Source: JBBRZF01 sp038236965
GTDB taxonomy: Bacteria > Acidobacteriota > Terriglobia > Terriglobales > Acidobacteriaceae
NCBI GenBank assembly: GCA_038236965.1
Contig: JBBRZF010000034.1
Coordinates: forward strand, 1-25,388
Reading direction: 5' to 3'
DNA length: 25,388 bases
In this document: positions 7,452 through 16,300 of the stretch, piece after piece
How positions within the stretch are numbered: position 1 is the first letter of the stretch
How the letters are laid out: every line of letters starts with the position of its first letter
Translations under genes and position numbers: made by a program
Notes under the pieces: model-generated
Told to the model about the DNA's origin: nothing
What the model saw: the letters and a program-made list of their open reading frames with translations, nothing else
Databases searched by the model: none

Positions 7452-8312
7452 ATGAAACGAACTGCTCTCCTCACTCTCGTCGCTCTTGCCATTTCGCTCA
7501 GTGTTCCGTTCGCTTTGGCGCAAGAATCATCCGCGCCCACAACTGAGCCGCAGGCCGCGCCCGCCCGTCAGCAGGGAAGCAGCGTAACCGCCGACAGCAA
7601 CGCGAAACAGGGCCGCGCCATGCTCGACAAAATGATTGCCACTCTTGGCGGGCAGGCCTACCTCGCCTACCAGACGCGTGCCGATGTTGGCCGCAACTAT
7701 GGCTTCTATAAGGGTGAACCGAATTCAGTCGGCACACCCTTCTGGCGTTTCTATAAATACCCGGACAAGGACCGCGTCGAACTCACCAAGCAACGCGACG
7801 TCACGCAGATCATCGTTGGCGACAAGGGATACGAAAAGACCTTCAAGGGCGTAGCCGCCATGGAGCCCGAGCAACTGGACGGTTTCCTGCGCCGTCGCTC
7901 ACACTCCCTGGAAGTCGTCCTTCGTGAATGGCTGAAGGACCCGGCCACCCAGGTATTTTTCGAGGGCACCGGACTGGCCTCCCAGCAGATGGTCAACAAC
8001 GTGACTCTGATCTCCAAAGACAATGACGCCGTGACCATCTCCATCGATCAGATCAGCTGGCTTCCGGTGAAGCGTACCTTCGAGTACCGCGACCCGGTGG
8101 ATAAGTTGAAAGACGTGGAAGACGAGACCTACGCAAACTATCGCATGGTGCAAGGCATCATGACGGCGTACACCATTTCCCGTTCGCACAACTCCATGAT
8201 GACCAGTCAGCGCTTCCTGTCCGAAGTGCATTACAACGTCGAAATTCCCGACAGCCAGTTTGACGCCACCATCACTTTCGATCCCTACAAGCGCAGCGGT
8301 CCGCGTAAATAG
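7452..8312 (+). CDS. Secreted LolA-like/outer-membrane lipoprotein-sorting-type protein
   Basis: 286 residues. Residues 1-23 are a clear signal peptide (MKRTALL..., hydrophobic core, cut after ALA). A Pro/Ala/Gln-rich linker follows (about 26-45), then a domain starting at KQGRAMLDKMIATLGGQAYL. Its alternating beta strands (VELTKQRDVTQIIVGDKGYEK, VTISIDQISWLPVKRTFEYRDP) resemble the half-barrel LolA/LolB fold used to bind lipid-like ligands. No lipobox Cys is present, so it should be soluble in the periplasm. Its position directly before lpxC fits an envelope role, but the function is inferred from the fold pattern only. Confidence 0.7.
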   Translation: MKRTALLTLVALAISLSVPFALAQESSAPTTEPQAAPARQQGSSVTADSNAKQGRAMLDKMIATLGGQAYLAYQTRADVGRNYGFYKGEPNSVGTPFWRFYKYPDKDRVELTKQRDVTQIIVGDKGYEKTFKGVAAMEPEQLDGFLRRRSHSLEVVLREWLKDPATQVFFEGTGLASQQMVNNVTLISKDNDAVTISIDQISWLPVKRTFEYRDPVDKLKDVEDETYANYRMVQGIMTAYTISRSHNSMMTSQRFLSEVHYNVEIPDSQFDATITFDPYKRSGPRK

Positions 8313-8369
8313 TGGTTGCGGTTAAATGACCACAGTCGTGCCTGAAAACCCGCCAAAACATGAGATCAA

Positions 8370-8402
8370 TTTGCCACGTCCTGTGGCTAGTTTGCCACAT
8401 CC
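8370..8402 (+). repeat. Direct repeat TTTGCCAC(G/A)TCC, a possible operator of lpxC
   Basis: TTTGCCACGTCC (8370-8381) and TTTGCCACATCC (8391-8402) differ at one base and start 21 bases apart, about two helical turns. GTGGC at 8383-8387 is an inverted copy of the GCCAC core. The second copy ends two bases before the -35 box of the lpxC promoter. Confidence 0.5.
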
Positions 8403-8404
8403 AG

Positions 8405-8433
8405 TTGAACTGTATTCCGCTGTAATCTATTAT
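8405..8433 (+). promoter_or_regulatory. Sigma70-type promoter of lpxC
   Basis: TTGAAC (8405-8410), a 17-base spacer, then TATTAT (8428-8433). Transcription would start near 8440, leaving a leader of about 19 bases with GGAAGG as the ribosome site. Confidence 0.6.
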
Positions 8434-8458
8434 CAGATAGAGACATAACGGAAGGCTC

Positions 8459-9364
8459 TTGGGCTACGAGCAGACAATCCGGGGAGAAGTTGCCTGTTCA
8501 GGCATTGGTCTGCACAGTGGCGCACCTGTAACCATGCGCATACTGCCAGCACCGGCAGGCGCAGGCATCTTGTTCCGCCGGGTAGACCTCGATAACTTCA
8601 TCGTCGAGGCCGTAAGCCGCAATGTCGCTCGCGTAAGTTATGCCACCAGTTTGATGAAAAAAGGCGTGCTCATTTCCACCACCGAACACTTGCTTTCAGC
8701 CTTCATCGGGGTAGGAATCGACAACGCTATTGTTGAGTTGGACAACCTTGAATTGCCGATCCTTGATGGCAGCGCGCTGCCCATCGTCCAGATGATTCAC
8801 GAGGCGGGCATTCGGCGGCAGCGACGCAAGCGCAATTACCTGCGCATTCTGCGTCCCATTGAAGTCTCCGAAGGCGATAAGTTCATCGCCGTTTATCCCA
8901 GCGAAAACTACTCGGTCTCCTACAGCATCAACTTCCCGCATCCCCTCATCGGCGAGGAAACCTACGAAGTCGAACTGACCAGCGGTGGATATATCCGCGA
9001 CATCGCTCCGGCGCGAACCTTTGGATTCATCGAGCAGGCCCCCATGTTGCAGAACATGGGACTGATTCGCGGAGCCTCGGAAGAGAATGCCATCGTCCTC
9101 AGCAAGGATGGTTTAAAGAATGGGCCGTTGCGCTTTCCCGATGAATTCGTGCGGCACAAGGTGTTGGACCTGATCGGCGACCTGGCGCTGCTGGGACATC
9201 AGATGTTGGGCCGTGTAGTCGCCGACCGCGCGGGACACGCCATGCACACGGCGCTGGTTTCGCGCATCCTGAAAGACCAGTCGTTGTGGGAACTAACGAG
9301 CATCGAAAGTCTCGATATACCGGAAGCGGAAATGAACGAACAGCTCGCCGAAGGCCTCGCCTAG
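8459..9364 (+). CDS. lpxC: UDP-3-O-acyl-N-acetylglucosamine deacetylase
   Basis: 301 residues, a zinc deacetylase catalysing the committed step of lipid A synthesis in the cytoplasm. The N-terminal SGIGLHSG is typical. Zinc ligands are His77 (TTEHLLSA), His233 and Asp237 (HKVLDLIGD); His260 in AGHAMHTAL matches the catalytic base region. Glu76 is the general base. LDGSALPIV and ARTFGF are further family blocks. The start is TTG at 8459 with GGAAGG upstream; no better start lies in frame. The gene is convergent with the receiver-PilZ gene 28 bases downstream. It is good evidence for an LPS-type outer membrane. Confidence 0.95.
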   Translation: MGYEQTIRGEVACSGIGLHSGAPVTMRILPAPAGAGILFRRVDLDNFIVEAVSRNVARVSYATSLMKKGVLISTTEHLLSAFIGVGIDNAIVELDNLELPILDGSALPIVQMIHEAGIRRQRRKRNYLRILRPIEVSEGDKFIAVYPSENYSVSYSINFPHPLIGEETYEVELTSGGYIRDIAPARTFGFIEQAPMLQNMGLIRGASEENAIVLSKDGLKNGPLRFPDEFVRHKVLDLIGDLALLGHQMLGRVVADRAGHAMHTALVSRILKDQSLWELTSIESLDIPEAEMNEQLAEGLA

Positions 9365-9392
9365 AAACGCGATCGCGCCTGACCAAGCATCT

Positions 9393-10103
9393 TCATTCGA
9401 ATCGTGTCAATTGCGTCGCTCGTCCGCCCTTCGAATAATCAAAGCGCTCGGCCAGCCAGTCATCGAGTGCGGCCTTGCTGGACTTTGAGAGCTTGAGGAA
9501 TTTGATACCTGAGCGTCCCCGGTCGGCCCAGACGATCTCGCATGATGCCTCCACGCTCTCGTTCGAAACAGGCAGTGTGAAGCGCAGGTTGCCCTGTTTG
9601 CCCGGCGCTAGTTCCTGACCGGTTGCGATGGCCACTCCGCCACTGCTCAGGTCAATGCTTTCCGCAGTGATGTTGCCGCTTCCCAGGTCAAGGTACACCG
9701 CGATTTCCACGGGATGCCGATAGTAGCGGCGGCGCTCCCCGATCATCAATCCCTGGGCGGCCCGCAGACAACGCATGATGCGATCGTAGGCCAGCGGCTT
9801 TTCCATCACGAAATTCGCGCCCAACTGAAATACCTGTTGCATGGACGTGGTGTTGTGCACCATGGCGAAGATGATGGCGCTCTTGGTGATGGGTTGCGCC
9901 CGCAACGACTTCAACAGATCAAGGCCGCCCTCGAGGTCATCGCAGTCCACCACGATGCCGTCGAACTTGCGCGTGCCGACCGCCTTCATCGCGGAAGCGA
10001 TCCCTCCGGACGCCTCCGCAGAAACCCCCACCGACAGCATCGCCCGGCGCAGTACGCCCAGCGATTTATCGTCCTTGCTGATGATGAGTGCGGAGACTTC
10101 CAT
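9393..10103 (-). CDS. Receiver-PilZ protein (c-di-GMP effector)
   Basis: 236 residues. Residues 1-117 form a receiver-like domain: acidic pair Asp11/Asp12, candidate phosphoacceptor Asp53 (FDGIVVD), and conserved Lys102 (EKPL). The usual Thr/Ser after strand 4 appears to be Ala (IIFAMV), so phosphorylation control may be altered. Residues 122-225 form a PilZ domain with the c-di-GMP motif RxxxR (Arg125/Arg129 in RRRYYRHP) and DLSSGG (151-156, the D/N-x-S-x-x-G motif). Both halves of the ligand site are intact. It is the last gene of a minus-strand cluster after folK and a histidine-box membrane protein, and it lies close to a GGDEF/HD-GYP enzyme. Confidence 0.88.
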   Translation of the reverse strand: MEVSALIISKDDKSLGVLRRAMLSVGVSAEASGGIASAMKAVGTRKFDGIVVDCDDLEGGLDLLKSLRAQPITKSAIIFAMVHNTTSMQQVFQLGANFVMEKPLAYDRIMRCLRAAQGLMIGERRRYYRHPVEIAVYLDLGSGNITAESIDLSSGGVAIATGQELAPGKQGNLRFTLPVSNESVEASCEIVWADRGRSGIKFLKLSKSSKAALDDWLAERFDYSKGGRATQLTRFE

Positions 10104-10154
10104 ACCTTTTGATGCTATTCCCTTTCCATGACCGTCGTATTAAATGTGGTGCGC

Positions 10155-10652
10155 TTATGACTTAAGTAATCCCATTTTGCGCACGGCGGGCGAGCCAACG
10201 GGAAAAGCGTCACGCATCTGCAGCGCCGTGAGTTTCAATACCGGATGCCGGACCTGGGGCGCTATTTCCGCCAATGGATCCAGCACAAAACGCCGCTCGT
10301 GCAGCGCGGGATGCGGAATGGTCACGCCTTCCAGGTTGACGATCGAACGTCCAAACAACAGGATATCGATATCGATCAGACGCGGGCCTTTGGGTTGCAC
10401 GCGTTTCCTTCCCATCGCATGCTCGATATCGAGCAGCGCCGACATCAATTGCCGCGGCATTTTCTCGGTTCGCAATTCCACCGCGCAGTTCAGAAACCAG
10501 GGCTGATCGCGGACTTCCAGCGGTTCGGTCTCATACAGAGAAGACACCTGCGTCACTGTGCCCAGTGCTCCCAGGCGAGCGATGGCATCGCGCAGGTTCG
10601 CCTCCCGGTCTCCCAGGTTGGAACCCATGGACAGATAAACAAGTTTTTCCAT
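10155..10652 (-). CDS. folK: 2-amino-4-hydroxy-6-hydroxymethyldihydropteridine diphosphokinase
   Basis: 165 residues from ATG 10652. It transfers pyrophosphate from ATP to hydroxymethyl-dihydropterin before dihydropteroate synthase acts. Landmarks are YLSMGSNLGDRE near the N-terminus, SSLYETEPLEVRDQPWFLNCAVEL (pterin-binding region), GRKRVQPKGPRLIDIDIL (the conserved R-x-x-x-x-G-P-R-x-x-D-x-D block) and IPHPALHERRFVL. Length is normal. A GTG four codons upstream is an alternative start; neither has a clear ribosome site. folP and folB are not in the window. Confidence 0.95.
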   Translation of the reverse strand: MEKLVYLSMGSNLGDREANLRDAIARLGALGTVTQVSSLYETEPLEVRDQPWFLNCAVELRTEKMPRQLMSALLDIEHAMGRKRVQPKGPRLIDIDILLFGRSIVNLEGVTIPHPALHERRFVLDPLAEIAPQVRHPVLKLTALQMRDAFPVGSPAVRKMGLLKS

Positions 10653-10696
10653 GCGAGGACACACGACAGTAAGGGGCTGTCGCTACTGCAATTATG

Positions 10697-11158
10697 TCAT
10701 TTTACCGGACGTTTTGCGGTGTTCTTCATAGTGTGCGGAAGAATCTCCCTCAGCGCCCACTGTATCCGCGAGGAAGCTTCACTGATGCGGGCAATCGCCT
10801 CGGGATTGTGTGTCTGGTGCGCGGAAAGCTGAATGATCTCGAGGGCGTTGCGAATGTGATGATTCATTTCGCCGATCATGTCCAGTCGTTCCAGCAGCGC
10901 CCGCCGCCGCTCCCATGCCAGGTTCAGTGCTTTGCTGAGGAGTAATCCAATCAAGAGCGAGGAGACGATGTCAGGAATGATATCTCGTCCAAACAGCTTC
11001 CAGTTATCGAGCAGCAGGTAATGAACCAGTTCGAGAAGGGTCAAGCATATGGCGATCGACGTCAGCGCAATGAACGTCAACTGTCCGCGTCTATAATGGC
11101 GAATCCAATCTGGATGGGTAGGAAACCACGCGGGAACCGTTCGAGAACGCATACACAT
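10697..11158 (-). CDS. Membrane protein with a histidine-kinase-like phosphoacceptor helix but no ATPase domain
   Basis: 153 residues. Two hydrophobic spans (about residues 28-50 and 60-77) are followed by a coiled helix (LAWERRRALLERLDMIGEMNHHIRNALEIIQLS, about 79-111). It contains an H-box-like NHHIRNAL similar to HisKA-type dimerisation/phosphoacceptor helices, and a second helix ends in RIQWALREILP. The protein stops there: no N, G1 or G2 box and no CA domain. It is upstream of folK (44 bases) and the receiver-PilZ gene on the same strand. It might be a phosphotransfer or scaffold protein, or a phosphatase-type DHp. The function is unproven, and I do not recognise a named family. Confidence 0.7.
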   Translation of the reverse strand: MCMRSRTVPAWFPTHPDWIRHYRRGQLTFIALTSIAICLTLLELVHYLLLDNWKLFGRDIIPDIVSSLLIGLLLSKALNLAWERRRALLERLDMIGEMNHHIRNALEIIQLSAHQTHNPEAIARISEASSRIQWALREILPHTMKNTAKRPVK

Positions 11159-11399
11159 TCTCCTATACGGACATCCCAGTATGGGCAGAAACTCCCACGC
11201 TTTTCAGTGATGTGTGCAGGGTTCTTCTGTGATGAATTACAAAAACCGGAGCCGTATCTCCAGATGTGAAATCCCTGAATGCCTCTCTCCTCCGGGTCTT
11301 GGCAGGATAGCCGGGTTTGAACTCGTCCTCTTCCTCGGCTCAAGTCGATGGCCTCGTTGCGACATCCACTTCAAACCCGTACACTGGCCTGCATTCGCC

Positions 11400-13232
11400 A
11401 TGAATAGACTGCTCACTATTGCTCTGTTGTTCGCGTCCACAGCCTTCGCACAATCGTCCAAGCCTGCAGCCAGTTCCTTGGCTGGTGACAACTGGCGAAC
11501 ACCGGCCGAGGTCAGCGAATACCGCACCACGCCTCGCTATGCCGAAACCATGGCCTACGTGCAGCGACTTGCCAAGGCCGCGCCGAAGCAGGTGAAGCTG
11601 GAAACATTTGGCAAAACCGGCGAAGGACGCGACCTCGTGGCCGTCATCGTCAGTCGCGACGGCATCTTCGACCCGGCAAAACTGCACGCCGCCAATCGCC
11701 CAATTTTCTACATACAAAACTCCATCCACGCCGGCGAAATGGATGGCAAGGATGCGTCCCTGGCATTACTGCGCGACATCCTCATCAGCAAAACGCAAGC
11801 CAGATTGCTCGACCGCGCGGTGCTCATCGTCATTCCCATCTACAACGCCGATGGACACGAGCGCTTCGGTCCCTACAATCGCATCAACCAGAATGGCCCC
11901 GAGCAGATGGGGTGGCGCACTACCGCGCGTCAACTCAACCTCAATCGCGATTACGTAAAAGCCGACGCACCTGAAACGCGAGCCTTCCTTAATTTGTGGA
12001 ATCGTTATCTTCCAGATTTCTTTGTCGATGACCACGTCACCGACGGCGCCGACTATCAGTACGACACGACCTACGCAATCGACGCCAGCCCCGACGTCAA
12101 TCCTGCGATGGCCGCGTGGATCAAGGGCACGCTGAAACCCTACGTGGAGCGATCCGTCACCGCCGCCGGACACATCATCGGCGAATACGTAGGCGTCGGC
12201 GAGGCCAATCCCGCCGCGGGTATCCGCCTGCAACATGACACCCCGCGCTTCTCCACCGGATACATGATCCTGCAGAATCGCCCCGGCTTCCTCGTCGAGA
12301 TGCATATGCTGAAGGATTACCGCACGCGCGTGACCGGCAATTACGAAACCCTGCGCGCGCTTCTGGAACTGGTGAATCGCGATGCCGATCAACTGGTGAA
12401 GATGAATCGCGAAGCCGACGCGGCTACCATCGCGCAAGGCAGGAAATACGATTCCACTGCGGCCTTCCCGCTGCGCCTGCAAGCGACCGATGAGTCCGTC
12501 CCTTTCCACTATCTCGGTTTAAAACGCACGGATGTGAAGAGCGAGATCTCCGGCGGCAACTGGGTGCAGTACACGCGCGAACCCGACAACTACGACATCC
12601 CGCTCTACGATAAGTTGAAGACTAACTACGCGGTTGCTCCGCCGCTGGCTTACATCGTGCCTGCTGACTGGAACCCGGTGATCGACGTTCTTCGCGCGCA
12701 CGGCATTCGCATGTCACGGCTGTCGAAATCCTGGACGGGCGAGGTGGGAACCTACCGCTGCACCGCCGCCTGGTCGCAGCAACCCTTTGAAGGACACCAC
12801 CCCATCGCCGGAGGTGGGGGGATGTACCAGCAAAGCACCGGCCTCACCTGTAAGCCTGTGCGCGAACACCTGGAATTCCAGGCAGGGGATTATGTGGTCC
12901 CGCTCGACCAGCGCGCCGCCAAAGTCGCTATTCACTGGCTCGAGCCCGAAGGGCCGGACTCGGCGGTGAACTGGGGACTGTTCGACGGAATCTTTGAGCA
13001 GAAAGAGTTCGGCGAAGCCTATGTGCTGGAGAAGTTGGCGCGCGACATGATCGCAAAGAATCCGAAGCTCAAAGAAGAATTCGATGCCAAGGTCGCCAGC
13101 GACAAGCAGTTTGCCGCCAATCCTTACGCAAGGTTGAGCTGGTTCTATCAGCGTTCTCCCTGGTGGGACGATCACATCGGTCTGTATCCCGTAGGCCGCC
13201 TGACATCGCTGGACGGGGTTCCGACTCAATAG
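11400..13232 (+). CDS. Exported M14-family zinc carboxypeptidase-like peptidase
   Basis: 610 residues from ATG 11400. Residues 1-18 are a signal peptide (cleavage after AFA or AFAQ). The M14 catalytic domain spans about 35-320: zinc ligands His110 and Glu113 in HAGEMDG and His212 in DDHVTDG, substrate-binding NLNRD (180-184, Arg183), and a likely catalytic Glu300 in FLVEMH. Residues 320-610 form a C-terminal extension with beta-rich stretches (NWVQYTREPDNYDIPLYD, EHLEFQAGDYVVPLDQ) and a final Trp/Tyr-rich SWFYQRSPWWDDHIGLYPVGRL. The frame is open 62 codons upstream, but the signal peptide fixes 11400. It probably degrades peptides in the periplasm or outside the cell; specificity is unknown. 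Confidence 0.9.
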   Translation: MNRLLTIALLFASTAFAQSSKPAASSLAGDNWRTPAEVSEYRTTPRYAETMAYVQRLAKAAPKQVKLETFGKTGEGRDLVAVIVSRDGIFDPAKLHAANRPIFYIQNSIHAGEMDGKDASLALLRDILISKTQARLLDRAVLIVIPIYNADGHERFGPYNRINQNGPEQMGWRTTARQLNLNRDYVKADAPETRAFLNLWNRYLPDFFVDDHVTDGADYQYDTTYAIDASPDVNPAMAAWIKGTLKPYVERSVTAAGHIIGEYVGVGEANPAAGIRLQHDTPRFSTGYMILQNRPGFLVEMHMLKDYRTRVTGNYETLRALLELVNRDADQLVKMNREADAATIAQGRKYDSTAAFPLRLQATDESVPFHYLGLKRTDVKSEISGGNWVQYTREPDNYDIPLYDKLKTNYAVAPPLAYIVPADWNPVIDVLRAHGIRMSRLSKSWTGEVGTYRCTAAWSQQPFEGHHPIAGGGGMYQQSTGLTCKPVREHLEFQAGDYVVPLDQRAAKVAIHWLEPEGPDSAVNWGLFDGIFEQKEFGEAYVLEKLARDMIAKNPKLKEEFDAKVASDKQFAANPYARLSWFYQRSPWWDDHIGLYPVGRLTSLDGVPTQ

Positions 13233-13253
13233 AACTAGGAACGAAAAGCTGGG

Positions 13254-13354
13254 CACGGATTTTCTTCTGATCAAAACGAAAAGGCTACCAGCGCGATGCT
13301 GGTGGCCTTTTGCTGTGTGCCCAGAGTTCCTGGGTTTATCCGTGTAAATCCGTG
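13254..13354. repeat. Inverted CACGGATTT repeats framing a terminator
   Basis: CACGGATTT (13254-13262) and AAATCCGTG (13346-13354) are perfect 9-base inverted copies around the hairpin at 13279-13311. The right side also carries ATCCGTG twice, 10 bases apart (13338 and 13348). Confidence 0.5.
13279..13311. terminator. Bidirectional terminator between convergent genes
   Basis: AAAAGGCTACCAGC (13279-13292), loop GCGAT, and GCTGGTGGCCTTTT (13298-13311) pair over 14 positions with one G-T wobble. A-run and T-run on the two sides let it work for both the M14 gene and the GGDEF/HD-GYP gene. Confidence 0.85.
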
Positions 13355-13372
13355 GCCGCTCTTGCCCTTGAT

Positions 13373-16300
13373 CTACATTCCGCTTCCCACTGCCGACGCT
13401 GCCTCGCCCCTCAGGTGTGAGGTCAGTATGTGCACCAGCATGCCATCGAATTTGTGTCCGCTTTGCGCTTCCAACTCGCGAACGGCTTCCAGTTTTTCCC
13501 TCGCCGGCGCGAAGGGGCGCTCGGCGATCAGGTTCGAATAGGCATCTGCCAGGCCTATGATCCGCGCACCCATTGGAATCTGTTCGCCTTTCAATCCTGC
13601 GGGATAACCTGAGCCGTCGAAGCGCTCGTGATGATACTTCACCATGTCCCGCAAAGCATGCACGCCGGGAATCACATCCACGATCTGCGAGCCGATCACG
13701 GTATGCAACTTCAACTCCTCGAAGTCTGCCTCGACCGGCAATCCGGGCTTGTTCAGCAGTCGCTCCGACAGCAGTATCTTGCCTACATCGTGTACCTGCG
13801 CCGCAAAAACAAGGTCGCTCAACTCATCTTCGCTCATTCCCAGTTCACGACCGATGATCCGCGAATACCGGGCAACGTGTTCTCCGTGGGCGCCACAATT
13901 GACCTCGCGTGCTTCAGCAGCCAGGGTCAGCGCTCGGATCGCGTCGGTTAATACTTCTGCCGTCGCCGGATCCTCCTCGGAGCCGCACATCTTCTTCAAC
14001 GTGGCGACCAACTCCTCCGTCAATTCCGGCCCGGAGTTTTCCCGCTGCATGAATCCTTCGATATACGCTGTCAATTGCTGGCGCTGCAAGAGTATGTTCT
14101 CGCCTTCCGGCAATTCCTCGGCCGTCGACACGCGATTGCCGCCCGCATGTTTGGAGACGTACATGCCCGCATCGGCCACGCGCACCACATCTTCCACGGT
14201 CGCTCCGTGCAGCGGGAAGCTGGCAACGCCAAAGCTGCCCGTCACGTGCCGCTCGTTCAGCATCGGGTCGGTGGCTATCCACAGGCGCAAGCGTTCGGAA
14301 AGGATCTGTGCCTGGTCCATCCCGGTCTCCGGCATCAGGATGACAAACTCGTCGCCGCCATAGCGGGCCACCACGTTCGACTGCCGGCACTTCTGTTCCA
14401 GCAGGCGTCCCACGCGGGCCAGCACCAGGTCGCCTTCCAGATGACCCAGGCTGTCGTTCACTTCCTTGAACCTGTCCAGATCGATCAGCACTACCGAGAA
14501 CGAACGTCCCGAACGCGACGCGCGCTTCCATTCTGACTGCAATGCTTCTACGAAGAAGCGGCGCGTCTTAATGCCCGTCAGTCCATCCGTGATCGCTTGT
14601 TGCTGCATCTTCTGGAAGACGAATGCGTTGTGCAACGCGGTCGCCAGCAAGTCGGCCAGGGTGCGCATGAGCAACACTTCCTGCTCGGGGAAGGCGTTCT
14701 CTCTGCGGCTCTCCACGTTCAGGATGCCCAGCAGCGTCTCGCCATAGGTGAGCGGCAGGCACAGCACCGAGCGCGATTCCGGCAGGATTCCCAGCAGATG
14801 GCTTTCGCTGATGTTCTGCACCAGCGACATCTCGTTGCTGCGCGCCACCCGTCCCAGGAGGCCTACTCCCAGCGGAATGCGTTTGCCCAGCGTCTTGGAA
14901 GTCGTTCCCGCTTCCGCTTTGATCTCGATATCCTTGGTCGAGTAATCGAGGATGCCGATTCCGATGTGATCGAAATTGAAAGTCTTCTGTATGTCGCTGA
15001 CGATCTCGGCCAGCATCTCTTCCGCGTTCTGGTTGGAAATGGCGGTCTTCGAGACATTGTTCAAGAAGCTCAGGTAATGAGAGCGTCGCTGCTCGGCTGA
15101 GAACAGCCGCGCATTCTCGATGGCGACCGCGACCTGTCCGGCGGCCGTTTGCAGCAACTCGATATCGCGCGCTTCATAGGCGAATTCGCGCTCGAAGTTC
15201 AGCGCCGCAATGACGCCGATAGCGCGGTTGTTGCTGAAGATAGGTACGCCGATGAAGGAACTGGCGCTGCGCGAGGCGCGTATCAGGCCCAGTCTTTCGC
15301 GGGTCGCCGCTACGTCGGAGCGGATCAGCATGGGCTGGCCCGATTCGATGATGTGTTCGGCCAACCCGCGGGTAAGACGCCGTGAGCGCTTGGGCTGCGG
15401 TGCGCCTTCCACTACTTCGAGTTCAAAGAGCAGCTCTTCTCCGCGAAGGAACGCAATATGAAAATTAAGCGTATCGAACAGCAAGCCAAGTTCCTTGTGG
15501 ATAGCCTGCAGCACTTCATCCGGATCCAGGCGCGAACTCACCACTTGCCCGATCTGCGTCAGTAACTCGTATTCCTTCGTGCGACGCTGCGTCTCGTGCA
15601 TCAGGATGTAGTTATCCAGCGTGGTGCCGATCTGCATGGTCAGCGCCAACAGCACTCGCAACTGTCCCGAGCTGAACTTGCGATTGTGGCGGTGCGGGAA
15701 GACGATGACGCCGATATTCTTGTCGCGTGTCTGCAGGCTTATCGCGGTAAAGCTGTCGAGGTCGTGTCCTTTCAAGCCGCCACGCAAGGCATCTGAGACA
15801 TCTCGTCCCCGCATGTTCACGGCTTGCCCGGCGCTCAACTGGCGTACGGTCGCAACTCCTCCGCGACGGAAGGCGATCTCGCAGAGCAGTTGGCCGGCGC
15901 CGCTGTGCTGTAGCGTTTGCAGCAGTTCCGTATTGAAGCCGCGCTGCACCGGAGGCAGCACAGCCCGGAACTCTTCCGAGATGCAGATGAATCCGCGCTC
16001 GGTCCGCAGGTAATGCATCAGTCGGCCCAGCAGTTTATCCACTGCCGGTTGCAGCTCTGCGGAAGTCAGCAGCGCGGTCGAATCCACATCCAGCGTGGAA
16101 AGCGACAAGGCGTTTTCCTGCACCGCTCGCCGTTCGCGTTCGAACATCACCATGATCATGGAGACGCCGATCAGCAGTTGCGGCAACGGTCCAAGGAAGT
16201 GACCGATGTTTGCGATCGAGCCGGCCATGGAATCGTGGAACTGGCGCTTGCAAAGCAGCAGTGCCCAAAAAGTTAGCGAGCCAGCGAGCAGCTTGAATCC

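Noticed and set aside
11300..11340. Possible tRNA T-arm (GGGTTTGAAC)
   Set aside because: No paired T stem, D-arm, anticodon arm or acceptor stem could be formed on either strand.
11766..12509. 247-codon open frame antisense to the M14 peptidase
   Set aside because: It overlaps a gene with a complete zinc site and signal peptide; the antisense product resembles no family and has no ribosome site.
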